From the NCBI GenBank assembly GCA_964492715.1, contig CAZBLK010000002.1, forward strand, positions 1 to 64,000: a stretch of 64,000 nt of DNA. The letters are read 5' to 3'. Positions 16,903 through 25,284 of this stretch are shown here, piece after piece. Position 1 is the stretch's first letter, and each line of letters starts with the position of its first letter. Both the position numbers and the translations under genes were made by a program. A model generated the notes under the pieces. That model saw only the letters and a program-made list of their open reading frames with translations. It was not told where the DNA came from and did no database searches. The DNA comes from CAZBLK01 sp964492715 (lineage in GTDB: Bacteria > Bacillota > Clostridia > Lachnospirales > WRBF01).

Positions 16903-17259
16903 AAAATGCCTAAATAAAAACTATAGACGTAACACCCATATATATTTTATACCAACTGTTAATATATGTCAAAGCTATTTAATAATAATTATTAAGTAAA
17001 AATTACTCGAATTTTGAAATAGTTTTATTAAGTATTTATTAAGTAATTTTATTGTTATTCACCTAAAACTAAACCAAGAAAATGATAGTAAAAAATGTTT
17101 AACAAGTTGATTTATTATTACCCATGTAAATTACCAACTTAAAGCAATTCCATTTTTTATTGACATTAAAGGCCCTCAAAAACTGGAATTGCTATGAAGA
17201 AAAAAATTTAAAAATTTTACACTTTTGCGAAACAAAAATTAAAACGTAACGTATATATA
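16903..17259. other. AT-rich intergenic region between carD-like gene and nox
   Basis: No gene is visible. It holds direct TTATTAAGTA repeats (around 16990-17045) and an inverted pair AGCAATTCCA (17143-17152) / TGGAATTGCT (17184-17193), whose half-site recurs near 12411 and 22645. Confidence 0.5.
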
Positions 17260-17748
17260 TTAAAGACCTGCTTCACCAAGAATTTGCAAAAGCGCTTGCT
17301 CCGCTTCTGCCTTTTCTATACTTTGCGACAAAATCAGTTCTGAAACAATTATTTGTTTGGCGTTTGTAAGCATCTTTTTTTCTGCACTGGAAAGAACCTT
17401 TTTTCTTTCTCTAATTAAAAGGTTTCTGTAGACAAGTGCTGCTTCGGAAAGCTTGCCTGTTTTAATTCGTTCAAGGTTTACTTTGTAGCGTTCGTTCCAG
17501 TTTTCGGGCATGTCAATAGGTTCGTTCATTACGCTGCTTATAACCTCGATAACTTTGTCCTTGCCGTAAACTTGCCTAATGCCCAAGTTTTCTGCTTTCA
17601 TCGCCGACACCATTATTTTTAAATTGCCGACAGGTATACGCAATACATAGTACAACTGATTGTTACCGTCAATATCTTTGTGTTCCAAGTCTTCAATCAC
17701 ACCAGCACCATACATAGGATACACTATTTTGTCACCTACGCAAAACAC
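17260..17748 (-). CDS. CarD-family transcriptional regulator
   Basis: The 162-residue protein begins FCVGDKIVYPMYGAGVIEDLE, the RNA polymerase-interacting domain shared by CarD, CdnL and TRCF, and continues with a helical C-terminal half (ENWNERYKVNLERIKTGKLSE). Such proteins bind the polymerase beta subunit and stabilise or tune open complexes. GTG 17748 is chosen because GGAG lies nine bases upstream and the family starts M-F-x-V-G-D; TTG 17763 is in frame but lies before that site. It is a single gene with AT-rich flanks. Confidence 0.85.
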   Translation of the reverse strand: MFCVGDKIVYPMYGAGVIEDLEHKDIDGNNQLYYVLRIPVGNLKIMVSAMKAENLGIRQVYGKDKVIEVISSVMNEPIDMPENWNERYKVNLERIKTGKLSEAALVYRNLLIRERKKVLSSAEKKMLTNAKQIIVSELILSQSIEKAEAEQALLQILGEAGL

Positions 17749-17871
17749 AATCTCACTCTCCAACTCTTAATATTTTTTAATTTTTATGGATTTAATACTA
17801 TATTATAGCATATTTTGACGAAATTTGTAAAGCGGTTAACTGTTAGTTAATTTTGTAACAAATGATACCTT

Positions 17872-19173
17872 TTACTGGGAATAAAAGTTAAGCCGCCCGT
17901 TTTCATCATCAGCAAAATACTTGCCAAGCCGAAAATCAATTAGCACGCTGGAGTTGTAAAAATTGTCCCCATTAATTGCCTTTGCATAGTTGCTGTAAAG
18001 CCCAGAGGTCACGCCTTTTGCCTGCATGTCATGTGTAAGCGAGTTTTCGGAAATGAAGTAGTCTTTTCCAAGGCGCACTGCTTTAAACGGCGACATAAGC
18101 CATTGGCTTGCCAAATTTCCGCTTGATTTTTGGTCTACCTCTGACAAAAACCTAATTGAGCTTACACTGTTTTTGTAAGCAGAAAAAACTTCGTCACTTG
18201 CTGTAAGCTTGTAGTTTTGAATTTCTTTGCTTTTTTCGTCTTTATATTCAATGCTGTAATATAAAACTGCTTTAATTCTTGAATACTCGTCTCTAATTTT
18301 TTCATAAACAGAAGCAATTTCATTTTTGGCAAGCTCTGTTTTGTATGAATAGTCTACACTGCTGAAAACGCTTGCAGAAAAAGAGGAGACCATTATCGGT
18401 TTTTTATTTTGGAAGGTGTAGTATAAATAATCAATTTGCTTAAAAATGTCGCCTTCATAAATGCCATCTGCATTTATTTCACGCTTTACATCAACCCCTA
18501 CCCAGTCAACCAATTCATCTTCTGGGTAATAGTCGGCTATGTCAAAAACATCATCAGACGAAACAGAAAAAACAAAAGCACAGTTTGGCGCAAATGCGGA
18601 AAACGCTTTTCGTGTGGCTACGTAAAAACGTTTAAACGCTTCAGGGCTGCTTTCGTTTTTGGAAGGCGAAAGCTTTATAAACATAGGAATGTTAAACTTG
18701 CCGAAAGCTTTGGCTGTGTTTGCAATTAACGTGTAGTCAATTTCAATGTACGGCTTTTCGGGGCTAATTTCCACAAGCGGCGTTTTCATGTTTTTTATGC
18801 AGTCCAAAACCCAGTTAAGTGGAAAAGGCTCACCCATTTTGTATTCGCTTGCATAAATAGCGTGGGGCTTTTTCACAAGCTCCTCAAACTTTTTAATTTC
18901 GCTTTTGTTTTCGGCGTTCACGCCCTTGTCCTCGGCAATGTATGCACCCAAATAACAGCCGTCGTAAGGCTCGTACATGGAAAGGGTGTATTCATTTTCC
19001 TTTACATAAAGGGTGTAAGGCTCTGGAACAGCTTCCTTTTTTTCAAAGCCAATCCCAAAGGCTTCAAGGCTTACAGGTGTAGGGGATTCTGCTTTTTCAC
19101 CCTCGACAAAATCGCAGCCATAAGACATTAGAGGAAAGACAAGACAAACTAAAACTGACTTAAAAAATTTCAT
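17872..19173 (-). CDS. GH26-like TIM-barrel lipoprotein lacking catalytic residues
   Basis: The 433-residue protein starts with a signal segment and a possible lipobox ending SYGC at Cys20. Residues about 60-320 follow the order of glycoside hydrolase family 26: YLGAYIAED, HAIYASEYKMGEPFPLNWV, IPMFIKLSPSKNES, FVFSVSSDD, LVDWVGVDVK and KPIMVSSFSAS. Where GH26 enzymes carry the acid/base (HEMNG) and nucleophile (AEFGS) glutamates, this protein has SPSKNE and SSFSA. I infer a non-catalytic carbohydrate-binding or structural role. The remaining C-terminal part is unrecognised. The start ATG 19173 follows GAGGTG. It is last in the rluA-like to recU gene string. Confidence 0.55.
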   Translation of the reverse strand: MKFFKSVLVCLVFPLMSYGCDFVEGEKAESPTPVSLEAFGIGFEKKEAVPEPYTLYVKENEYTLSMYEPYDGCYLGAYIAEDKGVNAENKSEIKKFEELVKKPHAIYASEYKMGEPFPLNWVLDCIKNMKTPLVEISPEKPYIEIDYTLIANTAKAFGKFNIPMFIKLSPSKNESSPEAFKRFYVATRKAFSAFAPNCAFVFSVSSDDVFDIADYYPEDELVDWVGVDVKREINADGIYEGDIFKQIDYLYYTFQNKKPIMVSSFSASVFSSVDYSYKTELAKNEIASVYEKIRDEYSRIKAVLYYSIEYKDEKSKEIQNYKLTASDEVFSAYKNSVSSIRFLSEVDQKSSGNLASQWLMSPFKAVRLGKDYFISENSLTHDMQAKGVTSGLYSNYAKAINGDNFYNSSVLIDFRLGKYFADDENGRLNFYSQ

Positions 19174-19218
19174 AAGAGTCACCTCAACTAAACCGAAACA
19201 AACCAAGAGCAACTAAAA

Positions 19219-19277
19219 GGGTCAAGGGGCAAGCACCTTGCGGGGGTTTGGGGGCAGCGCCCCCAGGGTTTAATCTT
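19219..19277. repeat. GC-rich hairpin repeat, family A (full form)
   Basis: GGGTCAAGGGGC-AA-GCACCTTG, then CGGGGGTTTGGGGGC-AGC-GCCCCCAGGGTTTAATC. Two hairpins in tandem; the end of recU lies inside it. Confidence 0.75.
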
Positions 19278-19800
19278 TTTTAACAGATAAATATGTATCT
19301 ATAGCCTCAAGGTAATGTACAACAAACATCTGCTTACCTAAAACAAGAAGTGACTTATCAAATGCTTCATAAGGAATAGATTTTCTGCCGCCGCTTTGCG
19401 CCTTTTCAAACCACCGTTCCAATTCGTCAAAAGGCAAATAAAAAACTTCGTTAAACTGTGCAAAGCTAACAAGTAAAAACGCAAGCCCCTTTTGCGCCTG
19501 AAACTCTCGCATAAAACTAATTTGATGCTCATGCACGTTTTTAAGGGGAAAGCTTTTTTGCGCCGTTTCCTTTGCATCAAAGCAAACAGGTATTCCTTGA
19601 ACAACACCAATATAGTCAACTGTGCTTTTTTTTTCAAAGTATGCACGTGATATTTTGTGCTCCGAAAGTGCAACAGGCGTAATGGGGGTGGGCAGCTTTT
19701 GAATGAGGGCAAGCCCCTTTTCACGGTATGCCGTGTTTGTTACATTTATCATTTCTTCAAAAGTGCTGCCACGTAGCCCTCGTGTTGACCAATATGCCAT
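19270..19800 (-). CDS. recU: Holliday junction resolvase RecU
   Basis: A 176-residue endonuclease that cleaves Holliday junctions in recombination repair and chromosome segregation. It shows the RecU core: the N-terminal RGSTFEEMINVTN, the catalytic STVDYIGVVQGIPVCFDAKET (nuclease Asp and the E/D-x-K triad) and the HEHQISFM helix. It is slightly short for the family. The start ATG 19800 follows AAGGGG. In many Firmicutes recU is beside a penicillin-binding protein gene; here it follows queG by 29 bases. Confidence 0.9.
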   Translation of the reverse strand: MAYWSTRGLRGSTFEEMINVTNTAYREKGLALIQKLPTPITPVALSEHKISRAYFEKKSTVDYIGVVQGIPVCFDAKETAQKSFPLKNVHEHQISFMREFQAQKGLAFLLVSFAQFNEVFYLPFDELERWFEKAQSGGRKSIPYEAFDKSLLVLGKQMFVVHYLEAIDTYLSVKKD

Positions 19801-19829
19801 GGTAATATTTTCCCCTTTATTTTGCGGTT

Positions 19830-20753
19830 TTATAACTGCTTTTTAAAATTTTCAAGCCCAATCAAAGCATTACGTCGGATAACGTCTGCACCACGCCAAT
19901 GAATTGCTGAATTTTTGTACTTTTCGTCAAACTTTTGTTTCGTAATTTGTGAAAGGCTTACAAGGTCTGGCAAAATTTGTTCAACGTCTTGCACAGGCTC
20001 GGTTTCAACATTTTTGTTATATGGGCAAACGGTTTGGCAAGTGTCACAGCCATAAACTTTGTTTTGAACCGCATCTTTTTCCCACTCCGTAAGCTCTCCC
20101 TTTTTTTGGGTAATATACGAAATGCACTTTGAAGCGTCAACAAAAAAACCATCTTCGCCCAAAGCACCAGTAGGGCAAGCCAAAACACACCGCCTGCAAA
20201 TTCCGCACTGTGAAAAATTCCACTCAAAGCCCAAATCATTTTCAATTTCCACGTTAACAAGCAAAATTCCTATACCAAAAAAAGAGCCGAGCTTTTCGGA
20301 AATGACACTGCAATTTTTCCCCGAAAAGCCAAGCCCAGCTTTTTTTGCAAGCTCACGCTCTAAAAGCGGGCCGCTGTCTACAAAAGCTTTGTACTCCAAC
20401 TGCTTAAAGCTTGCTTTTATTAATTGTGCAATGTCTTCAAGCAAACTGCCAACTATTATGTGGTAGTCAACGCCGACAGCACTGTTTGCAAAAACACCTC
20501 GTGGCGTGCTGTCAGCGTCAAACGCATACTGCTTTTTGTAGCCTTTGCCAATTACAACAATGCTTTTTGCAGACGGCATAACTTTTTTGGGGTCAATACG
20601 CATTTCAACATCAGAAGTTGTAAAAGGCGTTTTCCTGCCGCTTAATACATGCTCCATATGGTCAAGCCGTGAAGCGTCGCAAACGCCCAACAAAATTCCA
20701 TTTTCATCTGCAAATTGTTTAAGCTCTTCCTTTAATTCCATTTGTGATTCCAT
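19830..20753 (-). CDS. queG: Epoxyqueuosine reductase QueG
   Basis: Catalyses the last step of queuosine synthesis on tRNA, using cobalamin and two [4Fe-4S] clusters. The clusters are seen as CGICRRCVLACP and CDTCQTVCP; the cobalamin domain precedes them, with RGVFANSAVGVDYH and LLERELAKKAGLGFSGKN. I choose ATG 20753 after GAGG (307 residues); the gene overlaps the upstream nucleotidyltransferase by 35 bases. The C-terminal HEAT-type repeat found in some QueG proteins is short here. Confidence 0.92.
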   Translation of the reverse strand: MESQMELKEELKQFADENGILLGVCDASRLDHMEHVLSGRKTPFTTSDVEMRIDPKKVMPSAKSIVVIGKGYKKQYAFDADSTPRGVFANSAVGVDYHIIVGSLLEDIAQLIKASFKQLEYKAFVDSGPLLERELAKKAGLGFSGKNCSVISEKLGSFFGIGILLVNVEIENDLGFEWNFSQCGICRRCVLACPTGALGEDGFFVDASKCISYITQKKGELTEWEKDAVQNKVYGCDTCQTVCPYNKNVETEPVQDVEQILPDLVSLSQITKQKFDEKYKNSAIHWRGADVIRRNALIGLENFKKQL

Positions 20754-21471
20754 CTTTAACCTCGTTATATGCTTCAACTGTTCCAATGTCGTAGCAGTCG
20801 CCGTTCATAACGTATGCAGAAACGTCTTTTACTTTGTGAAGCCATTGCACAAAATACCCAGGGGCGTCTTTTTTGCCGCCTTCCTCTAAATATTCTTTTA
20901 TAAGAGGAAGAGTTTCACGCTTGTAAACATATGTCGCAAAAACAGCAATGTCAGAAGTTGGTTGTTCCGGCTTTTCCACAAGCTCTTTGACAATGTTGTT
21001 TTCATCAAGCTTTGCAACGGCACAGCGGCGCAAAAGCTCAACATCATTAATTTGTTTTACAACAACACAATCGTTTCCGCTTTGTTTGTAAAAATCGTAA
21101 AGCTCTTTAAGCTTGTAAGTAAACAAGTTGTCGCTTGCAATGATTATTACGTCGTCGTCAATTTTGCTTTCCTCAATTGTAAAAAGAATGTCGCCAATTG
21201 CCCCAAGGCGTGATTCTTCATCTGTAGAGTGGTCATTTAACACTTCTAGCATTTTGCTGTGCTTGTTTTCCTTTGCCCAGTCGCTGAAGTTTTGGAAAAA
21301 CTTTTGGTTGGTCACTACATAAATTTTGGTAACTTCTTCAAGAGTTGCCAGTTCTTCTACTATATAGTCAATTATAGGTGTATCTTTAATTTTAAGAAGT
21401 GCCTTTGGTTTGTTTAATGTAAGGGGGTAAAGCCTTGTTGCGTAGCCTGCGGCTAAAATTATTGCAGTCAA
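20719..21471 (-). CDS. Sugar-phosphate nucleotidyltransferase
   Basis: A 250-residue cytosolic enzyme of the NTP_transferase family. It has the nucleotide-binding start IILAAGYATRLYPLTLNKPKAL, IIIASDNLF for the metal aspartate, and the sugar-contact VEKPEQP block. It probably activates a sugar 1-phosphate; which sugar cannot be told. The TTG start overlaps the stop of the pseudouridine synthase gene (TTGA), so the two are probably translationally coupled. Confidence 0.82.
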   Translation of the reverse strand: MTAIILAAGYATRLYPLTLNKPKALLKIKDTPIIDYIVEELATLEEVTKIYVVTNQKFFQNFSDWAKENKHSKMLEVLNDHSTDEESRLGAIGDILFTIEESKIDDDVIIIASDNLFTYKLKELYDFYKQSGNDCVVVKQINDVELLRRCAVAKLDENNIVKELVEKPEQPTSDIAVFATYVYKRETLPLIKEYLEEGGKKDAPGYFVQWLHKVKDVSAYVMNGDCYDIGTVEAYNEVKDGITNGIKGRA

Positions 21472-22445
21472 AACAAGTCAACTCCTTTTAATGTTTCTTG
21501 AAATTTTTTGGGCATTTCACACGAAATGGTTTTTCCCTTTAGGTACAAAAGCGGCTCGTGGCAGCGGTTAAAGCACACGCTCTCGGCATGAAGCAACTGG
21601 TTTTTAAGCCCTATTTCTTTTTTTAGCCGCTCGTTAACTGCTCTGTCGCCGTACCTTACGTCGCCAATTACTGGGTGGTTAATTGTTTTTAAGTGCGCCC
21701 TAATTTGGTGCGACTTTCCAGTGACAAGCCAAACACGCAAAAGCGTGTACTTTCCGTTTGACCGAACTGCTTCATACTCTGTTATAACAGGCTTTGAGCC
21801 TTCTACGTATTCTTCCGTTATTGAAACTTCGTTTGTGCGCTCGTTTTTTTTGTGGAAGCCACGCAAAACGCCTTTTCCCTTTAGTTCGCCTACGACAACT
21901 GTAACATACCTTTTTTCAATTGCCGCTTCGTCTGCAAGCATTTTGCTAAGTGCTTTTGTTGCTTGAAGGTTTTTTCCGCACAAAATAATTCCGCTTGTGT
22001 TTCTGTCCAAACGGTTTTGAATTGATGGTGTAAAGCTTGTATCAAAGCTTTTGGCGTCTAAAGCCTTTTTATCTAAATACGCTAAAAGCCTATCGTTTAC
22101 TGTGTCGTTGTCAACATCTTTTTCTTTTTGCGACAAAACACCTGCTGGCTTGTTTACAACAACAATATTTTCGTCCTCGTACAAAACGTTCAACACGCCT
22201 GCGTTTTTGTTTACTGCCTTTTTTTCTTCGGTAAAATTTTCAATAGTTTCGTCAGAAAGGTACAGCGTTATTACATCACCAGCTTGCAGCATTTCGCTGC
22301 CCGTTGCTTTTTTGTCGCAAAGTGTAATGTTTTTTTTGCGGAGCATTTTATAAATAAAGCTTTTTGGGGCTTTGCCTAAAAGCCGTGCAAGAAGTTTGTC
22401 TAGCCTTTGGTTTTCTGTTGCTTTTGTAACTTTAATAGTTTTCAT
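21468..22445 (-). CDS. RluA-family pseudouridine synthase
   Basis: A 325-residue RNA pseudouridine synthase. An S4-like N-terminal domain (RLDKLLARLL, about residues 14-75) is followed by the catalytic domain: VVVNKPAGVLSQ, the motif QNRLDRNTSG with the catalytic aspartate, VTGKSHQIRAH and HPVIGDVRYGD. Its rRNA target is probably 23S (RluC-like). The start ATG 22445 follows AAAGGTG. It heads a leftward gene string (this gene, nucleotidyltransferase, queG, recU, GH26-like). Confidence 0.88.
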   Translation of the reverse strand: MKTIKVTKATENQRLDKLLARLLGKAPKSFIYKMLRKKNITLCDKKATGSEMLQAGDVITLYLSDETIENFTEEKKAVNKNAGVLNVLYEDENIVVVNKPAGVLSQKEKDVDNDTVNDRLLAYLDKKALDAKSFDTSFTPSIQNRLDRNTSGIILCGKNLQATKALSKMLADEAAIEKRYVTVVVGELKGKGVLRGFHKKNERTNEVSITEEYVEGSKPVITEYEAVRSNGKYTLLRVWLVTGKSHQIRAHLKTINHPVIGDVRYGDRAVNERLKKEIGLKNQLLHAESVCFNRCHEPLLYLKGKTISCEMPKKFQETLKGVDLF

Positions 22446-22630
22446 CAGTTCACCTTTACTTTTATAATACGATACACTGCTTTATTAATTATGGAAATTA
22501 TAACATTTATAAAGAACTGTTACAACAAAAGTATTGCATTTGCCGACAAATATATATCAAATCCAGTTTTTAACAATATCGGCAAAGACAAGCCAAACAC
22601 CTAGCCGTTTGACGTTTTGACCATAGATAA

Positions 22631-22859
22631 TGTTGATAAAAAACGGAATTGCTATAGTATATAAAATTAAAACAGATAAAAAGCCGAAAAAGCCTGTTAA
22701 TTCAAGCTTTTTTTACATTTAACTCTGCAAATTGACAACTTATCTACAACCTTGTACATAACTTATCCACATTATCCACAGAGTTATGAACAAGTAGCAT
22801 GTTTTCAATGGATTTATGTCACAAAAATGTTAACAACCTGTTGATAACTCTGTGAATAG
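22631..22859. other. DnaA-box cluster at the transcription divide
   Basis: Two perfect boxes TTATCCACA stand head to tail at 22763-22771 and 22772-22780. One-mismatch boxes lie at 22740-22748 (TTATCTACA), 22784-22792 (TTATGAACA), and on the other strand at 22631-22639 and 22839-22847 (TTATCAACA) and 22851-22859 (CTATTCACA). AT-rich sequence surrounds them. Genes run away from this point on both sides. No dnaA or dnaN is adjacent. The 570-base gap 22,446-23,016 holds no convincing gene. Confidence 0.7.
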
Positions 22860-22955
22860 TATATGTAAATTTACAAAAAAGAATTGGTGTAGGTTAAGTC
22901 GACTGCTGGGCTATTGGCAAGTAAATTGAAAGCTTAATTTTTTGCAGCAATTAAG

Positions 22956-22985
22956 TCATAAAGCTTGTCCAAACATCATATAAAT
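22956..22985 (+). promoter_or_regulatory. Possible sigma-E-like promoter of spoIIIA
   Basis: TCATAAA (22956-22962) and CATATAAAT (22977-22985) are 14 bases apart, close to the Bacillus sigma-E pattern (-10 CATACAnT). It lies about 30 bases before spoIIIAA, an operon known to be sigma-E dependent. Confidence 0.45.
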
Positions 22986-23016
22986 TTATAAACCAAAATA
23001 CAAAGGAGGAAGCCTT

Positions 23017-23991
23017 ATGTCGGTAAAAGAAACAATTTTATGCTACATGGGTGAAGAGCTTGAGCATATTTTTTTCAATATTCCAAGCAATTTATTTTTG
23101 ACAATGAATGAAATTCGGCTTCGTGTGGGCAAGCCAGTAATTGTAGTTTGTGGCGGCAAAGAATATTTTTTAGACAAGGACGGACAGCTTTTGCTTGAAA
23201 GCGAACGTGCGTACAAAGCGGACTTGCTTCAGCTTCAAAAGGTGCTTGCACTAGTGAGTGAACATTCGTTTTACGCTTTTTCCGAGGAAGTGAAAAACGG
23301 GTACATTACAATACGTGGCGGCCACAGAATTGGGCTTACTGGAAAAGTTGTAATGGAAAACGGCTTTGTTAAAACAATTAAAAACTTTAACGGGCTAAAC
23401 CTTCGTATTTCACACCAAATAAAAGGCTGTGCTAACGATGTAATGCAACACATAGTTTCTAACGAGCAAGTTTTGCACACAATGATAATTTCGCCGCCGT
23501 CCTGCGGAAAAACAACACTTTTGCGTGACATTGTTCGACAAATTAGCGACGGCAAGAAAGGCGTTTTAAAAGGACAAGCTGTTTCGGTAGTTGACGAACG
23601 TTCCGAAATTGCAGGCTGCTACATGGGTATACCCCAAAATGATGTAGGCATACGCACAGACGTTTTGGACGGCTGCAAAAAAGCCGAAGGTATGCAAATG
23701 CTTTTGCGTTCAATGTCGCCACGTGTAATTGCACTGGACGAAATTGGCAAGCACGAAGACATTTACGCAATTGATGACGTAATAAACGCTGGTGTTTCAA
23801 TTGTTTGCACGGTTCACGGCTCGTCAATAGATGACGTTTTAAAAAAGCCAGTGCTTAGCCAGCTTATACATAAAAAAATATTTCAGCGGTTTATTGTTTT
23901 ACTAAATAAAGGTGAGGTAAAAGGAATTTTTGATGAGAACTTTAACCAAATAAACACTGATAAGGGCAGAGGTGAGCAAGATGATAATTAA
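23017..23991 (+). CDS. spoIIIAA: Stage III sporulation protein AA (ATPase)
   Basis: Mother-cell ATPase of the feeding-tube complex that joins mother cell and forespore. The 324-residue product has a secretion-ATPase-like fold with Walker A SPPSCGKTT at 159-167 and VIALDEIG as Walker B. The start ATG 23017 follows AAAGGAGG. It is the first of eight genes in the canonical spoIIIA order, and it overlaps the next by 11 bases. Confidence 0.95.
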   Translation: MSVKETILCYMGEELEHIFFNIPSNLFLTMNEIRLRVGKPVIVVCGGKEYFLDKDGQLLLESERAYKADLLQLQKVLALVSEHSFYAFSEEVKNGYITIRGGHRIGLTGKVVMENGFVKTIKNFNGLNLRISHQIKGCANDVMQHIVSNEQVLHTMIISPPSCGKTTLLRDIVRQISDGKKGVLKGQAVSVVDERSEIAGCYMGIPQNDVGIRTDVLDGCKKAEGMQMLLRSMSPRVIALDEIGKHEDIYAIDDVINAGVSIVCTVHGSSIDDVLKKPVLSQLIHKKIFQRFIVLLNKGEVKGIFDENFNQINTDKGRGEQDDN

Positions 23992-24502
23992 AATAATAGG
24001 TTCGGCGTTTATTGTGCTTGCTTCTGGGCTTCTTGGGTTTTATTTTTCAAATATAGAAGGGTTTAGAATTTCGGATTTACTGGAAATGAAGCGAGCGCTC
24101 TCAATACTTCGTGCAGAAATTGAATATTCAAAGATGCCGCTGGCAGAAGCTGTTTTAAACGTGTACAACAGGGTAAAAGTACCTGTTCGTACTATTTTCA
24201 AAACGTTTTTAGAGCTGTTAAAGGAAAACAAGGGCGTGCCAGTTGCAGAGCTTTGGTCAAAGGCTGTTGGCTCGGTTGGAAAAGCAGCGTACTTTAACAA
24301 AGAAGACATAGAGCAGCTTTCGGCTTTTGGAAACGCACTAGGCTTTTTAGACGAGGACATGCAGACAAAAAACATTGCTATAACAATGAATTACATAGAC
24401 GACACAATAAAAGCTTTAAACGAGGGCAGAGCAAAAAACAAAAAAATGTACCAAAGCCTTGGCGTTTTAAGCGGTTTACTTCTTGTAATTATTTTCCTTT
24501 AA
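23981..24502 (+). CDS. spoIIIAB: Stage III sporulation protein AB
   Basis: A 173-residue membrane protein with an N-terminal hydrophobic helix, an amphipathic helical middle (LRAEIEYSKMPLAEA, typical of the family) and a C-terminal helix. It is related to GspF-type platform proteins and works with SpoIIIAA. ATG 23981 is six bases after GAGGTG; GTG 23972 is inside that site and less likely. Confidence 0.92.
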   Translation: MIIKIIGSAFIVLASGLLGFYFSNIEGFRISDLLEMKRALSILRAEIEYSKMPLAEAVLNVYNRVKVPVRTIFKTFLELLKENKGVPVAELWSKAVGSVGKAAYFNKEDIEQLSAFGNALGFLDEDMQTKNIAITMNYIDDTIKALNEGRAKNKKMYQSLGVLSGLLLVIIFL

Positions 24503-24519
24503 AACTGGAGGTTTACTAA

Positions 24520-24714
24520 ATGGATATAGGAGTTGTATTTCAAATAGCGGCAGTTGGAATTTTGGTTGCGGTTTTAAACCAAGTGCTTTCAGGCACAGGG
24601 CGCAGCGAGTACGCAACAATGGCTTCGCTTGCTGGGCTTATACTTGTTTTGTTTTGGGTAATAAGCTACATAAGCGACTTGTTTAATACTGTTCGGACAC
24701 TTTTTAACCTATAG
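24520..24714 (+). CDS. spoIIIAC: Stage III sporulation protein AC
   Basis: A 64-residue protein with two membrane helices and the family pattern VLNQVLSGTGRSEYATMASLAG. It is a small inner-membrane part of the SpoIIIA channel in the mother cell. ACTGGAGG lies before ATG 24520. Position and length match the canonical operon. Confidence 0.93.
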   Translation: MDIGVVFQIAAVGILVAVLNQVLSGTGRSEYATMASLAGLILVLFWVISYISDLFNTVRTLFNL

Positions 24715-24731
24715 ATAAAGGGTGAAAACCT

Positions 24732-25118
24732 ATGGAAATTGTACAAATTGTTGGAATTGGAATTATTGCGGCAGTGCTTTCGGTAACGGTGAAAAAGCAA
24801 AGCGCAGATATTGGGCTAATGATATCGGTTGCTGGAAGCGTGCTAATTTTTTTAATTGCACTGCCATACATTGCAAGCATCGTTGACATGATAACAAAGG
24901 TCGGAGAACATGTTGATGTGAATATGTCGTACATAATGCATGTTATAAAGGTGGTAGGCGTGGCGTACATTGCCGAGTTTGGGGCACAAATTTGTGCAGA
25001 TGCAGGCGAAGGAAGCATAGCTTCAAAAATTGAAATGGGCGGCAAAGTAATAATAATGCTAATTTCCGCACCAATACTTTTCTCCCTCATAGACATGATT
25101 CTAAACATAATGCCATAA
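24732..25118 (+). CDS. spoIIIAD: Stage III sporulation protein AD
   Basis: A 128-residue membrane protein with four hydrophobic helices, carrying KKQSADIGLMISVAGSVLIF and KVVGVAYIAEFGAQICADAG, typical of SpoIIIAD. It sits between spoIIIAC and spoIIIAE as expected. The 166-base gap to the next gene is filled by a GC-rich repeat. Confidence 0.93.
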   Translation: MEIVQIVGIGIIAAVLSVTVKKQSADIGLMISVAGSVLIFLIALPYIASIVDMITKVGEHVDVNMSYIMHVIKVVGVAYIAEFGAQICADAGEGSIASKIEMGGKVIIMLISAPILFSLIDMILNIMP

Positions 25119-25148
25119 AACAACGATAAACTCCCCCTCACACAAAAA

Positions 25149-25215
25149 CGGGGTCAAGGGGCTGTGCCCCTTGTGGGGGTTTGGGGGCAAAGCCCCCAAG
25201 GTCTTAGGCTTTAAA
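25149..25215. repeat. GC-rich hairpin repeat, family A (full form)
   Basis: CGGGGTCAAGGGGC-TGT-GCCCCTTG, then TGGGGGTTTGGGGGC-AAA-GCCCCCAAGGTCTTAGGCTTT. A partial second copy (AAAGCCCCCAAGGTCTTTCC) runs to about 25268, next to the spoIIIAE ribosome-binding site. Confidence 0.75.
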
Positions 25216-25284
25216 CAAGCCTGTCTTGTGTGGGTAGAAAAACAGCCAAAGCCCCCAAGGTCTTTCCTTTCCAAGGAGGTACAT

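Noticed and set aside
22491..22604. 37-codon frame before the DnaA-box cluster
   Set aside because: No ribosome-binding site, AT-driven composition and no recognisable family.
25171..25284. N-terminal extension of spoIIIAE
   Set aside because: It is translated family A repeat sequence and lies before a perfect AAGGAGG site with ATG 25285.
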